Shown one piece after another: positions 1-5,645 of a DNA stretch of 6,254 nt. The first letter of the stretch is position 1. Each line of letters opens with the position of its first letter. The DNA comes from Micrococcaceae bacterium UBA6021 (GTDB lineage: Bacteria; Actinomycetota; Actinomycetes; Actinomycetales; Micrococcaceae). The notes beneath the pieces are model-generated. The model had not been told where the DNA came from. It saw nothing but the letters and a program-made list of their open reading frames with translations, and did not search any database. Position numbers and translations under genes: made by a program. The DNA lies in assembly GCA_002427975.1 (NCBI GenBank), contig DIZT01000193.1, forward strand, positions 8,719 through 14,972. The letters are read 5' to 3'.

Positions 1-51
1 ATGGACCTTCTCGACGGGGCCAACACCGGGAAGATGCTCGTACGGATCTAG
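1..51 (+). CDS. 3' end of an unidentified upstream gene (partial)
   Basis: Frame 1 is open from the first base and ends in TAG at 49-51, giving a tail that reads MDLLDGANTGKMLVRI. The ATG at base 1 is probably an internal Met, because a 16-residue peptide gene is unlikely and the true start would lie outside the window. A 'GKxLVRI'-like ending is reminiscent of the C-terminus of zinc-dependent medium-chain dehydrogenases/quinone oxidoreductases, but 16 residues are too few to assign a family. It runs in the same direction as the transporter genes, and 128 bases separate it from the lipoprotein start. A small hairpin overlaps the stop codon. The stretch could also be non-coding. Confidence 0.45.
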   Translation: MDLLDGANTGKMLVRI

Positions 52-60
52 GCAGATCCG
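43..60 (+). terminator. Short hairpin over the upstream stop codon, possible weak terminator
   Basis: CGGATCT (43-49) and AGATCCG (54-60) form a perfect 7-bp stem around a 4-base loop. The TAG stop of the upstream reading frame sits at the loop. No T-run follows, so it is not a canonical intrinsic terminator. It could be a weak actinobacterial-type terminator or a 3'-end stabilising hairpin for the upstream transcript. Confidence 0.35.
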
Positions 61-84
61 GGCTGTACTCGGTGGTAACAAGTT

Positions 85-100
85 CTCAACAATCTTTGAG
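85..100. promoter_or_regulatory. Short inverted repeat in the leader, possible operator
   Basis: CTCAA (85-89) and TTGAG (96-100) are inverted 5-base arms separated by 6 bases, in the A/T-richer leader upstream of the binding-protein gene. Its position just before the promoter candidate would suit a transcriptional regulator. The arms are short enough to occur by chance, and I do not recognise a specific regulator's site. Confidence 0.15.
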
Positions 101-120
101 TTCCGACTTTGCCGTGGCAT

Positions 121-150
121 AGGACATGCGGCCTGACACTAAAGTAATCT
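121..150 (+). promoter_or_regulatory. Weak sigma70-type promoter candidate for the nucleoside operon
   Basis: AGGACA at 121-126 (matching GACA of the -35 consensus) and TAATCT at 145-150 (fitting the actinobacterial TANNNT -10) are separated by 18 bases. They would place the transcript start near 157 and give a leader of about 23 bases before the TTG start. Alternative elements in the same leader are TTGAGT at 96-101 and TAAAGT at 140-145, neither of which has a well-spaced partner. A promoter somewhere in 52-170 is likely from context, but which hexamers are used is uncertain. Confidence 0.25.
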
Positions 151-170
151 TCATCACTCGCTTCGTCCCC

Positions 171-175
171 GGAGG
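171..175 (+). promoter_or_regulatory. Shine-Dalgarno GGAGG that selects the TTG start of the lipoprotein gene
   Basis: GGAGG lies 4 bases upstream of the TTG at 180-182. The in-frame ATG at 126 has no spaced ribosome-binding site and would add 18 residues ahead of a normal lipoprotein signal. This site is the main reason for choosing the TTG. The spacing is slightly short but workable. Confidence 0.7.
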
Positions 176-179
176 AAAA

Positions 180-1292
180 TTGAAGAACACACTGCGTGCC
201 AGGTTCAAACGCGGGTCGATGGCCGGCGCCGCCACCGCGGGTGCGGCTGCTCTGCTTCTCACCGGTTGCGGTGCTGCTCCGTCCACGTCCGGCAGTTCCA
301 GCAGCGCCCCGAAGTCCGACTACACCGCCTGCATGGTGTCCGACTCCGGCGGGTTCGACGACAAGTCGTTCAACCAGTCCGGCTACGAGGGCCTCCAGCA
401 AGCCGTCAAGGACCTCGGCATCCAGGAGAAGCACGTCCAGTCGAAGGCCGACACGGACTACGACCCCAACCTGCGTTCGATGGTCCAGCAAGGCTGCAAG
501 GTCACCGTGACTGTCGGGTTCCTCCTGGGCGACGCCACGAAAAACATCGCCACGGCCAACCCGAACAACCACTTCGCGATCATCGACTACAACGACCCCA
601 CCTTCCCCAAGAACGTCAAGCCGATCGTTTATGACACGGCGCAGGCCGCATTCATGGCCGGCTATCTTGCTGCCGGAACCACAAAGACCGGGAAAGTGGC
701 CACGTTTGGTGGCATCAACATCCCCACTGTCACCATCTTCATGGACGGATTTGCCGACGGTGTGAAGTACTACAACGACAAAAAGGGCAAGAGCGTCCAG
801 GTCATCGGCTGGGATAAGGCCAAGCAGGACGGCACTTTCGTTGGAGACTTCAAGCAGGTGGACAAAGGCAAAGTCCTGACCCAGGGCTTCCTGGACCAGG
901 GCGCTGACATCGTCCTTCCCGTCGCAGGTCCGGTCGGAGCCGGGGCAGGCAGCGCCATCCTGGAAGCTAAAGCGAAGGGTAAGGATGCCAAGCTCATCTG
1001 GGTTGACTCCGATGGCTACTTGACAGCCCCTGAGTACAAATCCGTCATCCTTTCCTCCGTCCAGAAGACCATGGCGACAGCCGTGGAGACCGTCATCAAG
1101 GACGACAAAGACGGCAAGTTCGATGCCACCCCGTACATCGGTACGTTGGATAACGGCGGCGTGGCACTGGCGCCTTTCCACGACCTGGACTCGGCAGTTC
1201 CCGCGGACCTCAAGAGTGAACTTGACCAGCTCAAGAAGGACATCGTCTCCGGCACGGTCAAAGTCGAATCCAAGTCCAGCCCGACCAAATAA
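180..1292 (+). CDS. BMP-family nucleoside-binding lipoprotein of an ABC importer
   Basis: This is the extracytoplasmic, membrane-anchored receptor of the nucleoside ABC importer encoded downstream. It belongs to the BMP/PnrA (Med) family, known members of which bind nucleosides (Treponema PnrA, Bacillus NupN, Lactococcus BmpA). From TTG 180 it has 370 residues, a usual family length. Residues 1-30 form a lipoprotein signal: a basic n-region (KNTLRARFKR), a hydrophobic A/G/L stretch, and a lipobox LTGC with the lipidated Cys at 30. A Ser/Pro/Gly-rich linker follows (about 31-46). The family N-terminal motif DSGGFDDKSFNQS is at 55-67. ANPNNHFAIIDYND, the GGINIP...GFADGVKYY segment and WVDSDGY (274-280) are further family-type motifs. 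The start was chosen from the GGAGG at 171-175; ATG 126 and ATG 219 are in-frame alternatives, the latter losing the basic n-region. It stands 81 bases ahead of the ATPase, separated by a strong hairpin, which may make it more abundant than the membrane parts. Preference for pyrimidine nucleosides is inferred from cdd and deoA downstream. Confidence 0.93.
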   Translation: MKNTLRARFKRGSMAGAATAGAAALLLTGCGAAPSTSGSSSSAPKSDYTACMVSDSGGFDDKSFNQSGYEGLQQAVKDLGIQEKHVQSKADTDYDPNLRSMVQQGCKVTVTVGFLLGDATKNIATANPNNHFAIIDYNDPTFPKNVKPIVYDTAQAAFMAGYLAAGTTKTGKVATFGGINIPTVTIFMDGFADGVKYYNDKKGKSVQVIGWDKAKQDGTFVGDFKQVDKGKVLTQGFLDQGADIVLPVAGPVGAGAGSAILEAKAKGKDAKLIWVDSDGYLTAPEYKSVILSSVQKTMATAVETVIKDDKDGKFDATPYIGTLDNGGVALAPFHDLDSAVPADLKSELDQLKKDIVSGTVKVESKSSPTK

Positions 1293-1299
1293 CACCACC

Positions 1300-1352
1300 G
1301 CAGCGCACGCTGCCCTTTCGCCGCCCACTGGCCGAAGGGCAGCGTGCCTTAT
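1300..1352 (+). terminator. Strong intra-operon hairpin after the binding-protein gene (partial terminator or attenuator)
   Basis: The arms GCACGCTGCCCTT (1305-1317) and AAGGGCAGCGTGC (1335-1347) pair perfectly over 13 bp. The stem can extend two pairs (CG/CG) past a single bulged T, around a loop of about 12 bases. Only a weak T-containing tract (CTTATCT) follows, as in many actinobacterial terminators. It starts 12 bases after the lipoprotein stop codon. Because the downstream genes have no obvious promoter of their own, it more likely acts as a partial terminator or mRNA 3'-stabiliser that raises binding-protein output relative to ATPase and permeases. A small competing hairpin (GCAGC 1300-1304 with GCTGC 1309-1313) overlaps its left arm. 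Confidence 0.75.
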
Positions 1353-1362
1353 CTGTACAGAT
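1351..1362. repeat. Perfect 12-base palindrome between the terminator and the ATPase gene
   Basis: ATCTGTACAGAT is its own reverse complement. It lies 3 bases after the terminator stem and 11 bases before the ATPase TTG start. It could be an operator for a dimeric regulator or a small RNA fold that affects the start region. The core CTGTAC also occurs once in the leader, at 63-68. I do not recognise it as a known regulator's site. Confidence 0.4.
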
Positions 1363-1373
1363 TGGTTGGGGTT

Positions 1374-2912
1374 TTGAAACTCGAACTAAGGGGGATCACG
1401 AAGCGTTTCGGATCCCTGGTAGCCAATGACCACATCGACCTCGTGGTTGAGCCGGGACAGGTGCATTGTCTCCTGGGGGAGAACGGCGCAGGGAAATCCA
1501 CCCTGATGAACGTTCTCTACGGCCTCTACGACCCCACCGAGGGCGAAATCCTGATCGACGGCAAACCGGTGGCGTTCAAGGACCCCGGCGAAGCGATGGC
1601 CGCCGGAATCGGCATGGTGCATCAGCACTTTATGCTGATTCCGGTCTTCAGCGTCGCCGAGAACGTTGCCCTGGGCAATGAGACTACTAAGACCGCCGGA
1701 TTCCTGGACGTGGAAGCGCCCCGCCGCAGGATCCGCCAGATCTCGGACCAATACGGCTTCGACGTCGACCCCGACGCCATGGTGGAAGACCTCCCTGTGG
1801 GAGTCCAGCAACGGGTGGAGATCATCAAGGCCCTGGTGCGGGACGCCGAGGTCCTGATCCTGGACGAACCCACGGCAGTGCTTACTCCCCAGGAGACCGA
1901 CGAACTGCTCGACATCATCCGGCAGCTCAAAAGGGACGGTAAATCGATTGTTTTCATCTCGCACAAGCTTCGTGAGGTCAAGGCGATTTCAGACACCATC
2001 ACGGTCATCCGCCGGGGCAAAGTGGTGGGGCAAGCAGAGCCGTCGGCTTCCACCACTGAACTGGCCTCGGCGATGGTGGGCCGCGCCGTGAGCCTGACGC
2101 TCGAGAAGGAAGCGCCCCGGACCGGGGCCGTTACCTTCAAAGTCCGTCACCTGACGGTCGTGGACCACAACGGCCAGCATGTTGTGGACGATGTCTCGTT
2201 CGACATCGCGAAGGGTGAGGTGCTGGCTATCGCCGGCGTCCAGGGCAACGGCCAGACCGAACTCACTGAAGCCATTCTGGGCATCCAGCCGCACGCCTCC
2301 GGTTCCGTCATGCTCGACGACGAGGAACTGCTGGGCCGCAGTGTCAAACACGTCCTTGGCGCCGGGGTCGGGTTTGTCCCCGAAGACCGCACAGTGGACG
2401 GTCTGGTGGGGTCCTTCTCGATCGCGGAAAACATGATTCTTGACCTCTACGACAAAAGCCCGTTTGCCCGCGGACTCGGGATGAAGCCTTCCCTCATCGC
2501 CGAGAACGCGGCCCGGAAAGTGGAAGAGTTCGATGTCCGCACCCCGTCAGTCACCGCCGCCGTCGGCACATTGTCCGGCGGTAACCAGCAGAAGGTAGTG
2601 CTGGCCCGCGAACTGTCCCGCCCCCTGCGCCTCTTCATTGCCTCTCAACCGACCCGTGGCCTGGATGTCGGTTCCATCGAATTTGTCCATAAGCGCGTTA
2701 TCGCCGAACGGGATCACGGCACGCCCGTCCTGATCGTCTCCACGGAACTCGACGAAGTAATGCAGCTGGCCGACCGGATCGCCGTGCTTTACCGGGGGCG
2801 GCTCGTGGGCATCGTCCCGGCGACCACCTCCCGTGAAGCCCTGGGACTGATGATGGCAGGAGTTCCGGCCAATGAAGCCGAAGCCACCCGAGAAGGAGGC
2901 GCACATGTCTGA
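1374..2912 (+). CDS. Nucleoside ABC importer ATPase with two nucleotide-binding domains (NupO/NupA-like)
   Basis: This is the cytoplasmic energy-coupling subunit: two fused ABC domains in one chain of 512 residues, the usual length for NupO/YufO and RbsA-type ATPases. NBD1 has Walker A GENGAGKST (35-43), Q-loop HQHF (Q84), a diverged signature PVGVQQR (141-147), Walker B VLILDEPTA (160-168) and the switch His (H197). NBD2 has a degenerate Walker A GVQGNGQTE (288-296) without the P-loop Lys, PEDR (336-339), a good signature LSGGNQQK (400-407) and a changed Walker B FIASQPTRGLD (421-431) without the catalytic Glu. A residue other than His follows VS at 455-456. Such asymmetry is known in this family, so the protein is expected to be active. 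TTG 1374 was chosen because MKLELRGITKRFG is the normal family N-terminus; support is a G-rich stretch (GGGG 1368-1371) with only 2 bases of spacing, so TTG 1362 is possible. GTG 1344 lies inside the terminator stem and is unlikely. The 3' end overlaps the first permease by 8 bases. Confidence 0.95.
   Translation: MKLELRGITKRFGSLVANDHIDLVVEPGQVHCLLGENGAGKSTLMNVLYGLYDPTEGEILIDGKPVAFKDPGEAMAAGIGMVHQHFMLIPVFSVAENVALGNETTKTAGFLDVEAPRRRIRQISDQYGFDVDPDAMVEDLPVGVQQRVEIIKALVRDAEVLILDEPTAVLTPQETDELLDIIRQLKRDGKSIVFISHKLREVKAISDTITVIRRGKVVGQAEPSASTTELASAMVGRAVSLTLEKEAPRTGAVTFKVRHLTVVDHNGQHVVDDVSFDIAKGEVLAIAGVQGNGQTELTEAILGIQPHASGSVMLDDEELLGRSVKHVLGAGVGFVPEDRTVDGLVGSFSIAENMILDLYDKSPFARGLGMKPSLIAENAARKVEEFDVRTPSVTAAVGTLSGGNQQKVVLARELSRPLRLFIASQPTRGLDVGSIEFVHKRVIAERDHGTPVLIVSTELDEVMQLADRIAVLYRGRLVGIVPATTSREALGLMMAGVPANEAEATREGGAHV
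2894..2899 (+). promoter_or_regulatory. Shine-Dalgarno AGGAGG that selects ATG 2905 of the first permease
   Basis: AGGAGG lies 5 bases before the ATG at 2905-2907, inside the end of the ATPase gene. It is the strongest ribosome-binding site in the window and rules out the in-frame ATG at 2872, which would add a charged 11-residue leader (MKPKPPEKEAH). Confidence 0.8.
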
Positions 2913-4146
2913 TCATTCAACGCCGCAGGCAGCCCCAGCCCAGCCCGCCGGTGAATCCGTACTGCGCCGCATCTTTACCGGTAACGCCACGGTTTCTGTG
3001 CTCTCAGTGGTCCTGGCGATCGTCCTGGGCGGCATCCTGATGGCGGTCACAAACCCCCGGGTTGCGGCGACTGCAGGATACTTCTTCGCGCAGCCGGGAG
3101 ACCTTCTCGGCGAGGTTTTCCGCCCCTACGTAGCCTTGGTCCAAGGGTCCATTTTCAACTGGGCCGGGGCTGATTTCGCGGCACAGATGTACCCGATCAC
3201 TGAGACGCTGACGGTGTCCACGCCGCTCATCTGCGCGGGCCTGGGCGTGGCGCTGGCTTTCCTGGCAGGCCTATTCAACATCGGCGCCCAGGGCCAGATT
3301 ATCTTCGGCGCCCTCTTCGGTGCCTACACCGGCTTTGCATGGCACCTGCCTGCGGGACTGCACCTCCTGGTGGTCATGCTTGCCGGACTGATCGGGGGCG
3401 CAGTATGGGGCGGCGTGGTGGGACTGCTGAAGGCACGCACAGGAGCCCACGAAGTGATTGTCACGATCATGCTGAACTACATCGCAAACTTCCTGCTGCT
3501 GTTCCTGCTGACAACACCCGCTTTCCAGCGCAAGGGTTCCACCAACCCGATTTCCCCGTTTCTGGATCCGAACGCCCTGTTCCCCGAGCTCCTCGGTCCC
3601 CAGTTCCGGCTGCACGCCGGTTTCCTGGTCGCGGTCCTGGCCACAGCTTTTGTTTGGTGGCTGCTTAACCGCTCAACTGTCGGGTTCGAATTCCGTGCCG
3701 TAGGCGCCAATCCCAATGCTGCCAGGACCGCAGGCATCAACGTCGCCCGGAGCACTATCCTGGTCATGGCGATCGCAGGCGCCCTCGCGGGCCTGGCCGG
3801 CATCGCCCAGGTGTCAGGCACCGAAAAATACCTCTCGGGCGGTGTCGCGGCCTCCATCGGCTTCGACGCCATCACGGTCGCCCTGCTGGGACGTTCGACG
3901 CCGTGGGGTACTTTTTTCGCGGGACTCCTCTTCGGCGCCTTCCGGGCCGGCGGCGTGGCCATGCAGGCCCAGACGCAGACTCCGATAGACATTGTGCTGG
4001 TCATCCAGTCGCTGATTGTGCTCTTTATCGCGGCGCCCCCGCTGGTCCGGGCCATATTCGGACTTAATCCCCGTAAGAAGAAGACAACACCCAGTGCGAC
4101 CGCCGGTTCAAAGACCGCCGGCTTGAAGAGCGGAGCCGCCGCATGA
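2905..4146 (+). CDS. Nucleoside ABC importer permease, first subunit (NupP/NupB-like)
   Basis: This is one of two integral-membrane subunits forming the translocation path (BPD_transp_2 family). It has 413 residues, longer than the roughly 350 of the Bacillus homologue. The extra length is a Pro/Ala-rich cytoplasmic N-terminus (about 1-25), an external-type loop after the first membrane segment, and a basic tail (390-413). About ten hydrophobic segments are visible, near 28-48, 104-123, 130-146, 150-175, 184-204, 237-255, 282-303, 315-329, 335-352 and 363-386. Family motifs are LFNIGAQGQ (123-131), HEVIVTIMLNY (182-192) and the cytoplasmic coupling-type loop RAVGANPNAARTAGIN (264-279), which contacts the ATPase in such importers. 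The C-terminal tail carries two copies of a five-residue repeat (TAGSK/TAGLK). The gene overlaps the ATPase gene by 8 bases and the next permease by 4 (ATGA), so expression is probably coupled. Confidence 0.93.
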   Translation: MSDHSTPQAAPAQPAGESVLRRIFTGNATVSVLSVVLAIVLGGILMAVTNPRVAATAGYFFAQPGDLLGEVFRPYVALVQGSIFNWAGADFAAQMYPITETLTVSTPLICAGLGVALAFLAGLFNIGAQGQIIFGALFGAYTGFAWHLPAGLHLLVVMLAGLIGGAVWGGVVGLLKARTGAHEVIVTIMLNYIANFLLLFLLTTPAFQRKGSTNPISPFLDPNALFPELLGPQFRLHAGFLVAVLATAFVWWLLNRSTVGFEFRAVGANPNAARTAGINVARSTILVMAIAGALAGLAGIAQVSGTEKYLSGGVAASIGFDAITVALLGRSTPWGTFFAGLLFGAFRAGGVAMQAQTQTPIDIVLVIQSLIVLFIAAPPLVRAIFGLNPRKKKTTPSATAGSKTAGLKSGAAA

Positions 4147-5645
4147 GCGCCACCACCCAACCTCCCGCCAGCCAGCCGCGCACTGGCGCTGCCGGCGCGG
4201 CGTCCGCCGCCATCCGGGGCAGTGCCTCGGGACTGGTCAGCTGGAAGGCCGGGATCGGACTGGGGCTGCTTGCCGTTCTTGGCACGATCCTCTTTGGCTT
4301 CCTCGCCAATGACAAACTCGCCGGTTTCCGGATCGCGGAGGAACGCGACCCGACCGCCTCGAATACCGCAGCCTGGGTGACTCTTGCTGTGGCGCTGGCA
4401 GCCGCCGGCTACCTCGGCTACCTTTGGGTCAGCCGGCGCCGGCAGGAGGCCGCAGTGGACCGTTGGATTCCGGCGGCCACCGTAGCCGCAGTGGTGGTCC
4501 TTGGCCTCGCCGCCCTTGGCGTCGCCCAGGTGGAAAAAGTCGTTGCGCCCTCCAGGGGAGCCGGCTGGACCTGCTCAGTCATCCTCCTGGCATTGGCCGC
4601 ATACGCCGTGGTGCTGACAGTGCAGGGCCGGCGAACACCCCGCTGGCTCGGCGGAACATTCGCTGTCGTCTTTCTGGTCGGGTTTCTGGTGTGGATAGTC
4701 GCAGGAGGCCGGGACAGCGAACCTTCAATTTCGCTCGGGGGCCTGCTGGCAGGTTCCGTGACGCTCGCCGTCCCGCTCGTCTTCGGCTCGCTGTCGGGCG
4801 TGCTGTGCGAGCGCGCAGGCGTAGTGAACATCGCCATCGAAGGGCAACTGCTGTTGGGCGCCTTCTCGGCCGCCGTCGTGGCGACGATGACAGGCAACGT
4901 CTACGCGGGCCTGTTGGCCGCAGCCGTCGCCGGCGCCCTGGTGTCGCTTGTCCTGGCCATAGTCAGCATCAAGTACCTGGTGAACCAGATCATCGTCGGC
5001 GTTGTGCTGAACGTTCTGGTCAGCGGCCTGACCAGTTTCCTGTTTTCCACCCTGCTGACCGCCGACCCCGAACACCTCAACAAACCTGGCAGGCTTGAAC
5101 CGGTAGACATCCCGTTCCTGGCGGACATCCCCATCGTCGGACCTATTCTCTTTCACCAGTCTCTCGTGGGGTACCTCATGTACGCGGCCGTCATCGTGGT
5201 TTATGTCGGCCTCTTCCACACCCAATGGGGACTGCGCGTACGGGCGGTGGGCGAGCATCCGCAGGCGGCTGACACCGTGGGCATCAACGTGAACCGGACC
5301 CGGTTCCGGAACGTGCTAATGGGAGGGGCAGTCGCCGGCATCGGCGGTTCGTTCTTCACCCTGGTCTCCGTGGACGCGTTCAGCAAGGACATGTCCGGCG
5401 GCCGCGGCTACATCGCCCTGGCGGCCATGATCTTTGGCCGCTGGAACCCGATCGGCGCATTCCTGGCCGCGCTCCTCTTCGGGTTCGCGGACAACCTCCA
5501 AAGCATCATCACGATCATCGGCTCGCCGGTTCCGAGCCAGTTCATGGCAATGCTGCCGTACGCGCTGACGGTGATCGCGGTGGCAGGGCTCGTCGGGCGC
5601 TCCAGACCGCCGGCGGCCAGCGGCGTCCCGTATGTCAAGGGTTGA
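4143..5645 (+). CDS. Nucleoside ABC importer permease, second subunit, with a long N-terminal membrane extension (NupQ/NupC-like)
   Basis: This is the partner permease of the nucleoside importer. The conserved BPD_transp_2 core covers about residues 200-490. It includes VPLVFGSLSGVLCERAGVVN (210-229), NIAIEGQ (229-235), the NQIIVGVVLN segment (281-290), the coupling-type loop RAVGEHPQAADTVGIN (367-382) that parallels RAVGANPNAARTAGIN in the first permease, and GGRGYIALAAMIFGRWNP (419-436). At 500 residues it is well above the roughly 320 of Bacillus NupQ. The surplus is N-terminal: an Ala/Pro/Thr-rich start (1-33) followed by about five hydrophobic segments near 36-55, 76-96, 108-128, 142-160 and 168-187. 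I believe long N-termini occur in actinobacterial homologues, but their role is not evident here. ATG 4143 forms an ATGA overlap with the preceding stop, and GGAG at 4132-4135 is spaced 7 bases away. The stop overlaps the cdd start as TGATG. Confidence 0.93.
   Translation: MSATTQPPASQPRTGAAGAASAAIRGSASGLVSWKAGIGLGLLAVLGTILFGFLANDKLAGFRIAEERDPTASNTAAWVTLAVALAAAGYLGYLWVSRRRQEAAVDRWIPAATVAAVVVLGLAALGVAQVEKVVAPSRGAGWTCSVILLALAAYAVVLTVQGRRTPRWLGGTFAVVFLVGFLVWIVAGGRDSEPSISLGGLLAGSVTLAVPLVFGSLSGVLCERAGVVNIAIEGQLLLGAFSAAVVATMTGNVYAGLLAAAVAGALVSLVLAIVSIKYLVNQIIVGVVLNVLVSGLTSFLFSTLLTADPEHLNKPGRLEPVDIPFLADIPIVGPILFHQSLVGYLMYAAVIVVYVGLFHTQWGLRVRAVGEHPQAADTVGINVNRTRFRNVLMGGAVAGIGGSFFTLVSVDAFSKDMSGGRGYIALAAMIFGRWNPIGAFLAALLFGFADNLQSIITIIGSPVPSQFMAMLPYALTVIAVAGLVGRSRPPAASGVPYVKG

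Noticed and set aside
133..145. CTGACA (133-138) and TAAAGT (140-145) as a promoter pair
   Set aside because: Each resembles a promoter hexamer, but they are 1 base apart, and neither has a partner at 16-18 bases with a good match.
126..179. ATG 126 as the lipoprotein start, adding 18 residues
   Set aside because: It has no spaced ribosome-binding site and puts a non-signal-like segment ahead of a complete lipoprotein signal; it would also overlap the promoter candidate.
48..1328. Long minus-strand open frame of 426 codons opposite the lipoprotein gene
   Set aside because: It mirrors the lipoprotein gene, whose signal peptide, lipobox and family motifs are clear. Its protein is Val/Gly/Asp-rich without a recognisable domain, as expected of the antisense frame of a high-GC gene.
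1344..1373. GTG 1344 as the ATPase start
   Set aside because: The codon lies in the right arm of the strong hairpin, and the ten extra residues (MPYLYRLVGV) do not look like the family N-terminus.
2872..2904. ATG 2872 as the first permease start
   Set aside because: The ATG at 2905 has an ideally spaced AGGAGG, and the upstream residues are only a reading of the ATPase tail in another frame.
3477..4160. Minus-strand open frame of 227 codons opposite the first permease
   Set aside because: It lies wholly within a well-supported membrane-protein gene and shows no coherent domain; it is a GC-driven shadow.
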